Made by a program: the position numbers and the translations under genes. From NCBI GenBank assembly GCA_027487315.1, contig JAIYDW010000032.1, positions 1 through 51,200 of the forward strand: a stretch of DNA of 51,200 nt, given 5' to 3'. This DNA comes from Verrucomicrobiaceae bacterium. Lineage in GTDB: Bacteria > Verrucomicrobiota > Verrucomicrobiia > Verrucomicrobiales > Verrucomicrobiaceae. Under the pieces are notes generated by a model. It worked only from the letters and a program-made list of their open reading frames with translations, did no database searches and was not told where the DNA came from. Shown here one piece after another: positions 8,659 to 17,973 of this stretch (position 1 is the first letter of the stretch; each line of letters begins with the position of its first letter).

Positions 8659-8784
8659 ACCGCTTCTTGAAAAATTGTCCTTTTGATCCAGCGAGCGCAG
8701 CGGCTTCAGTAGCAAGCGCCTGACGCAGCCAATGAGGCTGCTCCGCTGCTGGGCTAGGTGACAAGATTTTCAAGAACCGGTCTA
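8655..8784. mobile_element. MITE-like inverted-repeat element, copy 1
   Basis: Terminal inverted repeats of about 22 bp flank a 127-bp element: AGACCGCTTCTTGAAAA at the left (from 8657) and the inverse of AGACCGGTTCTTGAAAA at the right (to 8783). The interior contains further palindromes such as GCAGCC-N5-GGCTGC. No coding capacity is present. The left end CTAG supplies the stop codon of the transporter gene. A hand alignment of its right 71 bp with the right end of the element at 24045-24208 gives 52 matches and one gap. It can also act as a strong hairpin between the two genes. Confidence 0.6.
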
Positions 8785-8875
8785 AACTCCAACCTCACCC
8801 CGTCGCCGAATCCAGAACCAAATGATGAATCAACGTGCATTCCGCCGTTCTTTGCTTTCCAATCGCCTCTCCCCT

Positions 8876-11377
8876 ATGAAACCGCTTCTCTCCGCCCTCT
8901 TCTTCCTTCTCACAGCGAGCACCCCAGCGGCTGATGTCTTTGAGGCTAACCTCGGTCGCGAAGCCGAACTCCCTAAAGGCAAAGAAGCGGACGGCATCCG
9001 CGGCGATTTCGTTCTTCGTAACGACCTCTTCGAAGCCGTCATCTCCGGCAATCAACCCAACCGCCGCGCCAACATGAGCACTTTCTACGGTGCCGACGGC
9101 ATCAGCCCAGGCTGCCTTTACGATCTTACCCTGCGCAGCGCCAACAACGACCAACTCGTAATCTACGCCCCCTGCGGCCACGGCCCCGTCTCCTATGTCC
9201 GCATTCTTCCCACCGAAAACCGCGCCGAAGCTGCCGTCGAAAGCGTCTCCACCGCCGCCATGAACGCAGGCATCTACAAACGCCACGAATACCGCGCCAA
9301 AGACGGTCACCAGGGCCTCTTCATCACCACCACCCTCCGCAACGAAACCGACAAACCCCAAAAAACCAACACCAAAGCCGACTTCACTCGCTTCGAATCC
9401 ACCGGCATGGCCTCCGGAGGCATCAACTGGTCAGACGCCATCAACCCCGCACACAAAACTGCCTACGCTGTCAGCATCCTCAATGTCACAGGCATCGAAA
9501 GCCGCGCCGACACCATCGAACTCGCCCCCAAACAAGAAGTCATCATCACCCGTTTCTTCGCCGTCGGCACCTCTCCCGCCCAGGCCGTTGGCGAATCCCT
9601 CGCTGCCAATGGCACCAAAACCGGCCGCATTGATGGCCTCCTCACCGACGAAAAAGATCAACCCCTCGCCACCGGCTCCATCCGCATCCCTCTCGGCGAC
9701 AGCACCGTCCTCGCCTACCCTGATGACAAAGGCCGCTTCACCCTCCAACTCCCCGCCGGCAGGTACGAATTCACCGCCACCGACCTCGGCCGCAATGAAG
9801 TCAAAGCCAACGTCACCGTCACCGCCGGCCAAACCGCTAAACCCGCCTTCGGCCTTTCCTCCGCCACCGCCATCCAATTCGACATCACCGACGAATCCGG
9901 CAAATCCCTCCCCTGCAAAGCCCACTTCGAACCCCTCGACCCCGCCGCCCCCAAACTCAACCTCGGCCCCAAACACCGCGCGCACGGCTGCGTCGACCAA
10001 TACCACAGCGAAGTCGGCCAATTCACCGTCCAACTCCCCCCAGGCAAATACCGCGTCATCGTCGTCCGCGGCCCCGAATACAGCCACCTTTCCCAAGAAA
10101 TCACTCTCGCTCCAGGCAAAGTAGCCGCCTTCAAAGGCACCCTCAAACGCCTCGTCGACACCACCGGTTGGATCAGCAGCGACTTCCACAACCATAGCAC
10201 CCCCAGCGGCGACAACGTCTGCGACACCGACGGACGCCTCATCAACATCGCCGCCGAACACCTCGAATTCGCCCCCACCACCGAGCACAACCGCCTCTAC
10301 GACTGGGAGCCCACCATCAACGCACTCGGTCTCGCACCCTTCATCAAAACCGTCAAAGGCATCGAACTCACCGGCAGCCGCCAACACTTCAACGCCTTCC
10401 CCTTCGAACCCGACCCCCTCATTCAGGACGGCGGCGCTCCCATCTGGAATGACGACCCCCGCATCACCGCCCTCACCCTCCGCCGCTGGCAAGGCGAACG
10501 CGCAGACCGCTGGATCCAGTTCAATCACCCCGACCTCTCCAACATGTTCATCGACCGTGACGGCGACGGCATCGCCGACGGCGGCTTCGTCGGCGTCGGC
10601 TCCATGATCGACGGCAACGAAGTCCAAAACGGCCCCGGAACCGACATCCTCCATGACGCCCCCTTCCGCGTCACCCGCAAACCCGGCGCCCTCGCCGCCA
10701 AAGCCTCCACCGTCCGCGAGTTCGTCTGGAAACAGCTCCTCAATCAAGGCCACCGCATCGTCGCCGTCGGCGTCGCAGATGCCCACAGCGTCTACGGCAA
10801 CGGCGTCGGCTGCTGGCGCACCTACCTCCCCTCCAGCACCGATGACCCCGCCAAAATCGACTGGGCCGAACTCGCCCCCCGCGCCAAAGCCGGCAACATC
10901 ATCCTCTCCACCGGACCCTTCCTCGAAGTCACCACCCCCGACGGCAAAATCGCCGGCGACGACGTCCGCGCCACCGGCTCCATCGACCTCAAAGTCCGCG
11001 TGCAATGCACCGACTGGATCGACATCAACCGCGTCCAACTCCTCGTCAACAGCCGCCCCCATCCCGACTTCAACTTCACCCGTGCCACCCACCCCCAAAT
11101 GTTCCAAAACGGCGTCATCAAATTCGACCAAACGCTCAAGGTCCCCCTCCAACAAGATGCCCACCTCATCGTCGTCGCCCTCCACGAAACCGGCGACATG
11201 AAAACCGGCTTCGGCACCAGCGACTACGCCACCATGCGCCCCTGCGCCTACAACAATCCCATCTACGTCGACGCAGACGGCGGCGGCTTCAAACCCAACG
11301 GCGACACCCTCGACTACGACCTCCCCACCATGGGCGCCACCGCCGACAAAGCCCGCGCCATCCTCGAAGCCAAATAG
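8876..11377 (+). CDS. secreted CehA/McbA-type PHP-fold metallohydrolase
   Basis: An 833-residue exported protein. The start at 8876 (MKPLLSALFFLLTASTPAADV) gives a good signal peptide; the in-frame start at 8822 would precede it with charged residues. Two carboxypeptidase-regulatory-like beta domains lie at roughly 255-430 (GRIDGLLTDEKDQPLATG; LPPGKYRVIVV). A PHP-type metal site follows with SDFHNHSTPSGDN near residue 435, then TTEHNR and further His/Asp ligands (IQFNHPDL, GVADAHS). CehA and McbA are carbaryl-type ester hydrolases, but most family members have unknown substrates. Only 10 bp separate it from the next gene, so the two are probably co-transcribed and act on the same extracellular compound. 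Confidence 0.82.
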   Translation: MKPLLSALFFLLTASTPAADVFEANLGREAELPKGKEADGIRGDFVLRNDLFEAVISGNQPNRRANMSTFYGADGISPGCLYDLTLRSANNDQLVIYAPCGHGPVSYVRILPTENRAEAAVESVSTAAMNAGIYKRHEYRAKDGHQGLFITTTLRNETDKPQKTNTKADFTRFESTGMASGGINWSDAINPAHKTAYAVSILNVTGIESRADTIELAPKQEVIITRFFAVGTSPAQAVGESLAANGTKTGRIDGLLTDEKDQPLATGSIRIPLGDSTVLAYPDDKGRFTLQLPAGRYEFTATDLGRNEVKANVTVTAGQTAKPAFGLSSATAIQFDITDESGKSLPCKAHFEPLDPAAPKLNLGPKHRAHGCVDQYHSEVGQFTVQLPPGKYRVIVVRGPEYSHLSQEITLAPGKVAAFKGTLKRLVDTTGWISSDFHNHSTPSGDNVCDTDGRLINIAAEHLEFAPTTEHNRLYDWEPTINALGLAPFIKTVKGIELTGSRQHFNAFPFEPDPLIQDGGAPIWNDDPRITALTLRRWQGERADRWIQFNHPDLSNMFIDRDGDGIADGGFVGVGSMIDGNEVQNGPGTDILHDAPFRVTRKPGALAAKASTVREFVWKQLLNQGHRIVAVGVADAHSVYGNGVGCWRTYLPSSTDDPAKIDWAELAPRAKAGNIILSTGPFLEVTTPDGKIAGDDVRATGSIDLKVRVQCTDWIDINRVQLLVNSRPHPDFNFTRATHPQMFQNGVIKFDQTLKVPLQQDAHLIVVALHETGDMKTGFGTSDYATMRPCAYNNPIYVDADGGGFKPNGDTLDYDLPTMGATADKARAILEAK

Positions 11378-11387
11378 AGCACCCACC

Positions 11388-12353
11388 ATGCGCCCCCAAA
11401 TGCTTCTTCCGTTCTTTCTCGCCACCGCAGCGTTCGCCCAGGACTCCGCCGACCCCAAACAAAAAGCCCTCACCGCAGCGGAACAAAACGCCGTCACCCT
11501 CCAACTCGACCTCCCCTACGCCAACAACGAAAACCAGAAGCAGGCTGTCGACCTCTACCTCCCCAAAAAACCCAACACCCAAAAACCCCTACCCGTCATC
11601 GCCTTCATCCACGGTGGCGGCTGGGTCAATGGCGACCGCATCGGCTACAGCGCCGCCTGTATCCAAATGGCACGCACGGGTGATTACGCCGCCATCGGCG
11701 TCGGCTACCGCCTCAGCAAAGAAGCCTCCTGGCCCGCTCAAATCCACGACTGCAAGGCCGCCATCCGCTGGATTCGCGGCCATGCCAAAGAATACAACCT
11801 CGACCCCGACCGCATCGCCGTCTGGGGCAGCTCCGCCGGTGGCCACCTCAGCTCCCTCCTCGGCACCAGTGGTGATGTCAAAGAACTCGAAGGCTCCCTC
11901 GGCTCCTTCCCCACTCTCAGCAGTCGCGTCCACTGCGTTGTCAACCTCTGCGGCCCCCAGGACTTCGCCCAGGCCCTCATGTTTGACCCCAAAAACCAAC
12001 CCATCTTCAAAGACGATGCCGTCACCGGCCTCCTAGGTGGCCCCGCCCCGGATAAGCCCGACATCGCCAAAGCCGCCTCCCCCATCACCTACATCACCCC
12101 GGACGATCCTCCCTTCATCACCTTCCACGGCACCGCCGACCAACGCGTCGCCTACCGCCACGCTGAAACCCTTCACGCTGCCCTGCAAAAGGCCTGCGTC
12201 CCCACCCTCCTCATCCCCATCACCGGCGGCGGCCATAGCTCCGTCAGCCATCCCGACGTCAAAAAACGCGCCGAACCATTCGTCGCTAAATACCTCTGCG
12301 GCATCGACTCCACCATCGACATCTCCCCCATCGAAGCCCTGCCCGCTAAGTAG
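11388..12353 (+). CDS. secreted alpha/beta-hydrolase esterase (BD-FAE / Aes type)
   Basis: A 321-residue exported esterase with a short signal peptide (MRPQMLLPFFLATAAFAQ). The oxyanion motif HGGGW lies near residue 73, the nucleophile elbow GSSAGG has its Ser near 147, and the catalytic His is expected in GGGHSS near 282. These are the hallmarks of the hormone-sensitive-lipase-like group that removes short acyl or feruloyl groups from polysaccharides. It follows the CehA-like gene by 10 bp in a likely two-gene operon and converges on the oxidoreductase gene. The exact acyl substrate cannot be told from the sequence. Confidence 0.87.
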   Translation: MRPQMLLPFFLATAAFAQDSADPKQKALTAAEQNAVTLQLDLPYANNENQKQAVDLYLPKKPNTQKPLPVIAFIHGGGWVNGDRIGYSAACIQMARTGDYAAIGVGYRLSKEASWPAQIHDCKAAIRWIRGHAKEYNLDPDRIAVWGSSAGGHLSSLLGTSGDVKELEGSLGSFPTLSSRVHCVVNLCGPQDFAQALMFDPKNQPIFKDDAVTGLLGGPAPDKPDIAKAASPITYITPDDPPFITFHGTADQRVAYRHAETLHAALQKACVPTLLIPITGGGHSSVSHPDVKKRAEPFVAKYLCGIDSTIDISPIEALPAK

Positions 12354-12365
12354 TCACTCAAGGAC

Positions 12366-13664
12366 TCACGCGATCTCCGGCAGCTTCCACTCACCCCTAA
12401 ACGGCCGCGCCTCAAGCAGCGCATTCGCCGCCGCATCCCCCCCAAACGTCTCCGCCACCGGATCCCATTCCAACTTCCGCCCCGCCTTCAAAGCCATGCT
12501 CGCCAACTGGCACAGCATGTCCGACCTCACCGCCGTCTCGATATCACAAATCGACTTCCCGCCCGCCTTCGCCGCATCCACAAAATTCCGCGTGTGCTCC
12601 AAACTCTCCGGAAGTTGAATCGGCATCGTCCCCGCCTTGTTCGCCGGATCCCGCAGCAACGCCTCGTCGCTCGCCTCGATCACCCCGCGCTTCACATGAA
12701 CCCACCCGTTCTCCCCGATGAACCGCGTCCCATGCCCGATCCCATCCCGATCCTGATTCACAAACGTGATCGGCGCCGCATTCGCAAATTCATACCTCAC
12801 CCGCCAGCTCAGCACCGCGTCGCATCCCCCGCCCGCCTCCGGATACGTCCCCTCTCCCGCCACACTCACCGGCCCCGTCGCATCCGTCCCATTCCCCCAG
12901 TTCGCGATGTCCAAATGATGAATCCCCCAGCACGAAATCATCCCCAGCGAAAAATTCGTGATGTTCTCATGGTTGTCACGCCGCAGCTTCTCCGCATGAA
13001 ACGGCGTCATCGGTGCCGGCCCCACCCAGCGCTCCCAGTCCAGCCCCTCAGGCACCGCCTGCTCCGCAAACGCCGGCATCGACTTACCCCCAGGCACCCC
13101 CACCTGAATCTCCTTCAACTTCCCCAACCGCCCATTGCGCGCCAGCTCGCACGCCCACCGAAACTTCAGATCGCTCCGCTGCTGAGTCCCAAACTGAAAC
13201 ACCACTCCTTTCTTCCGCACCGCCGCCCGCACATGCCTGGCCTCAGCAAACGACATCCCCATCGGCTTTTCATGGTAAAGGTGCTTCCCATTCAACACCG
13301 CATCCGTCGCCGGAATGCTGTGCCAGTGCACCGGCAACGCCATCAGCACCGCATCCACCCCCGCATCCCGATGCAGCTCCCTGAAATCCGCAAACTCCCT
13401 CACATCCGCCTTCCCATACCGCTCCGCCACAAACCCCTTCGCCCGCTCCAAATTCGCCGCCTTCACATCACACAGCGCCACCACCCGAACATCGTCATGA
13501 TTCAAAAACGCCCGCAAATCCACCACCCCCTGCGCCCCCGTCCCCACCACCCCCAGCGTGATCTTGTTTGAAGGCGCCGTCTCCGACCTCAAAACCCGCG
13601 CGGGCACAAACCAAGGCGCCACCCCCGTGGCCAAAATCGTCTTCAAAGAACTGCGTCGATTCAT
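12366..13664 (-). CDS. exported Gfo/Idh/MocA-family oxidoreductase
   Basis: A 432-residue NAD(P)-dependent sugar or cyclitol oxidoreductase. The start at 13664 gives MNRRSSLKTILATGVAPWFV, a twin-arginine-type signal, common for these enzymes in PVC bacteria. The Rossmann motif GVVGTGAQG follows near residue 38, then the EKP motif in YHEKPMG, and a C-terminal substrate domain with HHLDIANWG that contains the usual catalytic His/Asp pair. The longer in-frame N-terminus has no such signal. It is divergent from the LRR-kinase gene (88 bp apart) and convergent with the esterase. It probably oxidises a sugar released by nearby hydrolases. Confidence 0.9.
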   Translation of the reverse strand: MNRRSSLKTILATGVAPWFVPARVLRSETAPSNKITLGVVGTGAQGVVDLRAFLNHDDVRVVALCDVKAANLERAKGFVAERYGKADVREFADFRELHRDAGVDAVLMALPVHWHSIPATDAVLNGKHLYHEKPMGMSFAEARHVRAAVRKKGVVFQFGTQQRSDLKFRWACELARNGRLGKLKEIQVGVPGGKSMPAFAEQAVPEGLDWERWVGPAPMTPFHAEKLRRDNHENITNFSLGMISCWGIHHLDIANWGNGTDATGPVSVAGEGTYPEAGGGCDAVLSWRVRYEFANAAPITFVNQDRDGIGHGTRFIGENGWVHVKRGVIEASDEALLRDPANKAGTMPIQLPESLEHTRNFVDAAKAGGKSICDIETAVRSDMLCQLASMALKAGRKLEWDPVAETFGGDAAANALLEARPFRGEWKLPEIA

Positions 13665-13752
13665 AGCCCTTAAAACGACACCCCGCTCCGCTTCATTCGG
13701 ACATGTTTTATGTGAAATCCGCTCGCCCCTCGCCTCTATTCCCCACCCCCGC
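13665..13752. promoter_or_regulatory. divergent promoter region
   Basis: An 88-bp gap separates the divergent starts of the oxidoreductase and LRR-kinase genes. It contains the least C-rich sequence nearby (CATTCGGACATGTTTTATGTG). Promoters for both genes are expected here, but I cannot fix their boxes. Confidence 0.3.
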
Positions 13753-15045
13753 ATGCACACCCTCGCCCAACTCCGCTCCGGAGCCCTCGCCGGCACCCAC
13801 CGCCTCGACCTCCAAGACGGCCTCACCGAATTTCCCCCCGAAATCTTCTCCCTAGCCGACTCCCTCGAAATCCTCAACCTCTCCGGCAACCGCCTCCACG
13901 CCCTCCCCGAAGACCTCCACCGCCTCCACAAACTCCGCATCCTCTTCTGCTCCGACAACCCATTCACCCATCTCCCCGCCTGCCTCGGCGCCTGCACCAG
14001 CCTCACCATGATCGGCTTCAAAGCCAATCAAATCACCACCCTCGACCCCGCCGCCTTCCCTCCAAACCTCCGCTGGCTCATCCTCACCGACAACCAAATC
14101 ACCACCCTCCCGGATTCCCTCGGCGCTTGCACTCAGTTGCAAAAATTGATGCTCTCCGGCAATCGCCTCACCCACCTCCCCGACTCCCTCGCAGCCTGCA
14201 CCCGCCTCGAACTCCTCCGCATCGCCGCCAACCACTTCACCACCCTCCCCGACTGGCTCCTCAACCTCCCCCGCCTCGCCTGGCTCGCCTTCGCCGGCAA
14301 TCCCCTCTCCACCCCCGCCCTCCCAGCCTCCCTCATCGACATCCCCTGGCAAGCCCTCGAACTCCAGACCCTGCTCGGCGAAGGCGCCTCCGGTTCCATC
14401 CACCGCGCCCTCTGGAACCAAGACCAACCCGTCGCCGTCAAACTCTTCAAAGGCGCCGTCACCAGTGATGGCCTCCCCGCCTCCGAAATGCAGGCCTCCC
14501 TCGCCGCCGGCACCCACCCGAACCTGATCCCCGTCCACGGTCGCCTCACCCTGCACCCCGACCAAACCGAAGGCCTCATTCTCGACCTCATCGACCCCGC
14601 CTACCAAACCCTCGCCCTCCCCCCCAGCTTCGATTCCTGCACCCGCGACGTCTACCCCACCCCTCTAAACCTCTCCCCCAACACCTCCCTCGCCATCGCC
14701 CGCAGCATCGCCTCCGCCGCCCACCACCTCCACTCCCACCACATCAATCACGGCGACCTCTACGCCCACAACGTCCTATGGCACACCAACGGCCACGCCT
14801 ACCTCGGCGACTTCGGCGCCGCCGCCTTCTACCCACCCAAACTCTCCACCAGCCTCCAACAAATCGAAGCCCGCGCCTTCGGTTGCCTCATCGAAGAACT
14901 CCTCACCCACACCGCCTGGACCCCCGAAACCCACTCCCTCCAAACCACCCTCCAAACCCTCACCACCCGCTGCCTCACGCCCGCACCCTGCGAGCGCCCT
15001 CTCTTCGAAGAAATTCAGACTACCCTCATCAGGGATCAATCCTGA
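13753..15045 (+). CDS. leucine-rich-repeat protein with C-terminal protein kinase domain
   Basis: A 430-residue cytoplasmic protein. Residues about 20-205 hold seven or eight leucine-rich repeats of the L-x-x-L-x-L-x-x-N-x-L type (LEILNLSGNRLHALPEDL, LQKLMLSGNRLTHLPDSL). A compact kinase follows with glycine loop LLGEGASGSIHRA, VAVKLF with the ATP Lys, catalytic loop HGDLYAHNVLW (HGD in place of HRD) and LGDFGAA. The key Lys, Asp, Asn and DFG are all present, so the kinase is probably active. The start at 13753 is preferred, because upstream in-frame sequence overlaps the divergent gene. LRR-kinase fusions of this order are known in bacteria; their targets are mostly unknown. Confidence 0.85.
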   Translation: MHTLAQLRSGALAGTHRLDLQDGLTEFPPEIFSLADSLEILNLSGNRLHALPEDLHRLHKLRILFCSDNPFTHLPACLGACTSLTMIGFKANQITTLDPAAFPPNLRWLILTDNQITTLPDSLGACTQLQKLMLSGNRLTHLPDSLAACTRLELLRIAANHFTTLPDWLLNLPRLAWLAFAGNPLSTPALPASLIDIPWQALELQTLLGEGASGSIHRALWNQDQPVAVKLFKGAVTSDGLPASEMQASLAAGTHPNLIPVHGRLTLHPDQTEGLILDLIDPAYQTLALPPSFDSCTRDVYPTPLNLSPNTSLAIARSIASAAHHLHSHHINHGDLYAHNVLWHTNGHAYLGDFGAAAFYPPKLSTSLQQIEARAFGCLIEELLTHTAWTPETHSLQTTLQTLTTRCLTPAPCERPLFEEIQTTLIRDQS

Positions 15046-15101
15046 TGCCAAATCCCCCCTCTGCGGCTATCCGATCTCTGCGGTGTTAAATCGCCAACCG
15101 A

Positions 15102-16574
15102 TTAAAACTTCACCGCAAAGCCCGCGCTCAAAATCAAATCATTGCTCTGCGCCCCAGCCGCCGGCGTGTTATCAAACGTGTTCGTCACCGCCGTCCGGAA
15201 ACTCACCCGATCACTCATCGCCACATCCACAAACGCAGTCGCCAAAATCAGGAAGTCATCGAAATTCTCAGGACTTCCGATGTAACCCAGCGTCTCACCG
15301 ATCGAGATCGTGTCACTCACCTTCCAGCTCAGCTTCTGCAGCGCTTCCACCGTGAAATAATCCGCCGCAATGCCGCCCACTTCTTCCCAAATGTAGCCCG
15401 GACCCGCCTCAAACGAAAGCTGCACCGCATCCGTCCGCACCAGGTAGTAACCCAACGCCGCACGTGGCATCAAACGATAGTCCACCAGCGACACCGAATC
15501 ATACAGGAACCGCGTCGCCACCGCCCCATACCAGCTCTCATTGAACAACCGATTGTACTGCGCCGACGCCCGCACGTTCTCCACATTCTTCACCCCCGAG
15601 TTCTCGCCATAAGCACCGCTCGCGCCCAAAAACAACTCATCCTCTGCACTCCGATGCTCAGCCAGCAAATCCGCCGTCACCAGCAGAGCCTCCGAGTTCC
15701 CTTGCGATGTTGAAAAACCAATCGCCGCTGTCCGCGTCCATCCCATCGCAGGCGCCGCCGGATCCGCCTTCGCTGGCTTCAATGACCGCCGCACCGGTGC
15801 CGCTTCCTCCGCTGGCAACCCAGCCAACGCATACGACAACCCCGCGATCACCGACAAATCATTCTCCTCACGTCCTCCCGCAGGAGTCGCATCATACGTG
15901 TTCCGCACAAACGTCCGCAACGCCCAGCGATCCGACAACCGCGTCTTCAAACCCGCCTCAGCCAGGAAATAGTGATTGGCAAAATCAGCCGCCTCCGGCA
16001 CAAACGAAACACTCTCCCAAAGCGAAACCCGCTCGCTCAGCTTCCACTCCAACCGCTGCCCAAAACGCAGCGTCCAATAGTCCCGGCTCGTCTCCTGATT
16101 CTCCCAAAGATAACCCCCACCTGCTTCCAGCGCCAACTTCACATTCTCGCTCTTCAGCAAGTAGTAGCCCACGTGCGGCATCGCACTCACCCGATAATCC
16201 AGGTCCGCCAGCTCGTCCGTGAAATACTCCGCCGCACCGCCCACATACCACCGATCCGACAGCAGCCTGTTATAGGTCGAAAACAAACGCAGGTTGTTCG
16301 TCGTCTGCACGCCCGCACCCTCTGCATAAAAGTAATCCGCACCCAGATACAACTCATTCGGCCCCTCAAGGTAGGACGCCAGCAACTGCGCACTCAAATT
16401 GAAGTTCTCACTGTTCCCAGTCGCCAACCCCACCCCACTCGCCGCCGTCACTTCCCAAGGACTGATCGCCGGAGCCGGCTCAGGAGCCTTAGGCGCAGCC
16501 TCACCAGCCATGGCCAGCGGAGACAGACCACACACAGCAATCAAACAAAGGGAACGAGTCATAAGGAACTTCAT
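15102..16574 (-). CDS. tandem DUF481-type outer-membrane barrel protein
   Basis: A 490-residue secreted protein. The start at 16574 (MKFLMTRSLCLIAVCGLSPLAMAG) gives a signal peptide. The mature protein has two homologous halves. The first, near 35-265, begins WEVTAASGVGLATGNSENFN. The second, near 290-490, begins WTRTAAIGFSTSQGNSEALL. Both continue with DxLYLGADYFYAE/DELFLGASGAYGE-like strands, then YNRL, an RW/SWY strand and repeated barrel phrases. Each half resembles the YdiY/DUF481 salt-induced outer-membrane family, which is normally a single domain of about 230-300 residues. The protein ends in KF, a barrel-type terminus. An Ala/Pro/Lys linker joins the halves. Confidence 0.75.
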   Translation of the reverse strand: MKFLMTRSLCLIAVCGLSPLAMAGEAAPKAPEPAPAISPWEVTAASGVGLATGNSENFNLSAQLLASYLEGPNELYLGADYFYAEGAGVQTTNNLRLFSTYNRLLSDRWYVGGAAEYFTDELADLDYRVSAMPHVGYYLLKSENVKLALEAGGGYLWENQETSRDYWTLRFGQRLEWKLSERVSLWESVSFVPEAADFANHYFLAEAGLKTRLSDRWALRTFVRNTYDATPAGGREENDLSVIAGLSYALAGLPAEEAAPVRRSLKPAKADPAAPAMGWTRTAAIGFSTSQGNSEALLVTADLLAEHRSAEDELFLGASGAYGENSGVKNVENVRASAQYNRLFNESWYGAVATRFLYDSVSLVDYRLMPRAALGYYLVRTDAVQLSFEAGPGYIWEEVGGIAADYFTVEALQKLSWKVSDTISIGETLGYIGSPENFDDFLILATAFVDVAMSDRVSFRTAVTNTFDNTPAAGAQSNDLILSAGFAVKF

Positions 16575-16636
16575 AAAAGCGAATTCGAATTTGGCGGAAT
16601 AAACGGCCCCGTTTTTGCCGCAACCTCCGCCTTTCG

Positions 16637-17875
16637 TCAACCCCTAACCTCAAAGAATCCACGCATCGGCAAGCCCGGCTCCCCAATCATATCCAGAGGG
16701 TAATGCCGCACCGCCTCCCGACATAGAACATCCACCCGCTCACCCTCCCCCCGCACCCGCGCCACCTCCACCAATGCCGCCTGCGCCGTGATCCACGTCA
16801 GCCCCCCATCCTCCGGCAGCGTCATTCCATGCACCGCCTCCGCATGACCCCGCGCCGCCTCCAGCATCCCCCCCTTCGCCTCGGCGAACGCCAAACACGC
16901 CAGCGTCTGCAACCGCTCCGTCAGCCGCCGCTCAATCACCCGCACATCCACCCTTTTCCCACCGCCAACCTTCCCATCCCGCACCTTCAACGCCAAACCC
17001 AAAGCCTCCACAGCCCCCGCCCAATCCCCCTTCTCCAGCAAAGCCACCCCCAACTCATGCTGCACCGCCGCCCACCGCTCCTCCTCACTCATCCCACCCA
17101 GCGCCTCCTCAAAAGCCACCAACGCCTGCTCCAGCGCCCCTCCATCCCTCACCTCAGCCAGACACGCACGCCGCAGCAAAAACCGCCCCCTCAACCTCCA
17201 AGCCGCCCCCACCTCATCCACCGTCCGCCCCGACTTCATCGCCAACAACTGCCCCACCGCCTCCAGCCCCCGCTCCATCTCCACCACCGGATCCTCCGGC
17301 CGAAACAACACCCGCTCCCAGTGCCACCCCGCCAAATCCTCCAGCAACTCCCCCCGCAACCTCGCATCCCCATCACCCAACACCTCCAACGCCTCCCTTA
17401 ACACCACCCCCGCATCCTCCAACTGCCCCCGCCAAAGCGCATCCGCACGCCGCCGCAACCACCGCGCCCGCTCCACCGCCCCCTCCCCCTCCCGCCCCTG
17501 CCAATCCGCCATCTGCCCCGCCAACACTGCCGCCACCTCCACATTCCCCGCCAGCAACTGCCCCTCCGCCCGATACCCCGCATCCTTCGCATTCGCAGCC
17601 CGCCTCACCAACCCCTTCAACCCAGCCGTGCTAATCCCCACCCGCACCGCCAGCGTCTCCTGAATCTCCCACAGCTCCCGCTCATTGAGGTGCGCTCCCT
17701 CCACCCAAAGCTCCTTCCGCCACTTCCCCTCCTCCTGCAAAACTCGCGCCAACCCCATCCCATGAACTCCCTCATCCCCCCTCCAAAACACCGCCAGCAC
17801 CACCCCCATCCCCACCACCAAAACCCCCACCGCCAGCCAAGCGGCACGTTTCGCAGGTTCATCAGGCAATCGCAT
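16637..17875 (-). CDS. membrane-anchored helical-repeat (TPR-like) protein
   Basis: A 412-residue protein with one N-terminal membrane helix (AAWLAVGVLVVGMGVVLAVF) and a long helical part rich in Ala, Leu, Glu and Arg. Repeating helix pairs such as ALVAFEEALGGMSEEERWAAVQHELGVALLEKGDWAGAVEALGLAL look like tetratricopeptide repeats. The start at 17875 is preferred because the 17-residue extension from 17926 adds nothing recognisable. No catalytic motif is visible. It is probably a periplasmic or cytoplasmic scaffold anchored to the inner membrane, but its partner is unknown. Confidence 0.65.
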   Translation of the reverse strand: MRLPDEPAKRAAWLAVGVLVVGMGVVLAVFWRGDEGVHGMGLARVLQEEGKWRKELWVEGAHLNERELWEIQETLAVRVGISTAGLKGLVRRAANAKDAGYRAEGQLLAGNVEVAAVLAGQMADWQGREGEGAVERARWLRRRADALWRGQLEDAGVVLREALEVLGDGDARLRGELLEDLAGWHWERVLFRPEDPVVEMERGLEAVGQLLAMKSGRTVDEVGAAWRLRGRFLLRRACLAEVRDGGALEQALVAFEEALGGMSEEERWAAVQHELGVALLEKGDWAGAVEALGLALKVRDGKVGGGKRVDVRVIERRLTERLQTLACLAFAEAKGGMLEAARGHAEAVHGMTLPEDGGLTWITAQAALVEVARVRGEGERVDVLCREAVRHYPLDMIGEPGLPMRGFFEVRG

Positions 17876-17973
17876 CCCACCCACCCTAAACACGACCCTC
17901 CACAAAAACGACCCCAAAATCCCCATCCCCCCAACGTTACCTCTCCACTCACTACTGACAACTCACCACTCAC

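Noticed and set aside
9431-11497. 688-codon reverse-strand frame opposite the CehA-like gene
   Set aside because: Same low-complexity Gly/Ala/Val/Asp pattern; the forward gene has a signal peptide and metal motifs.
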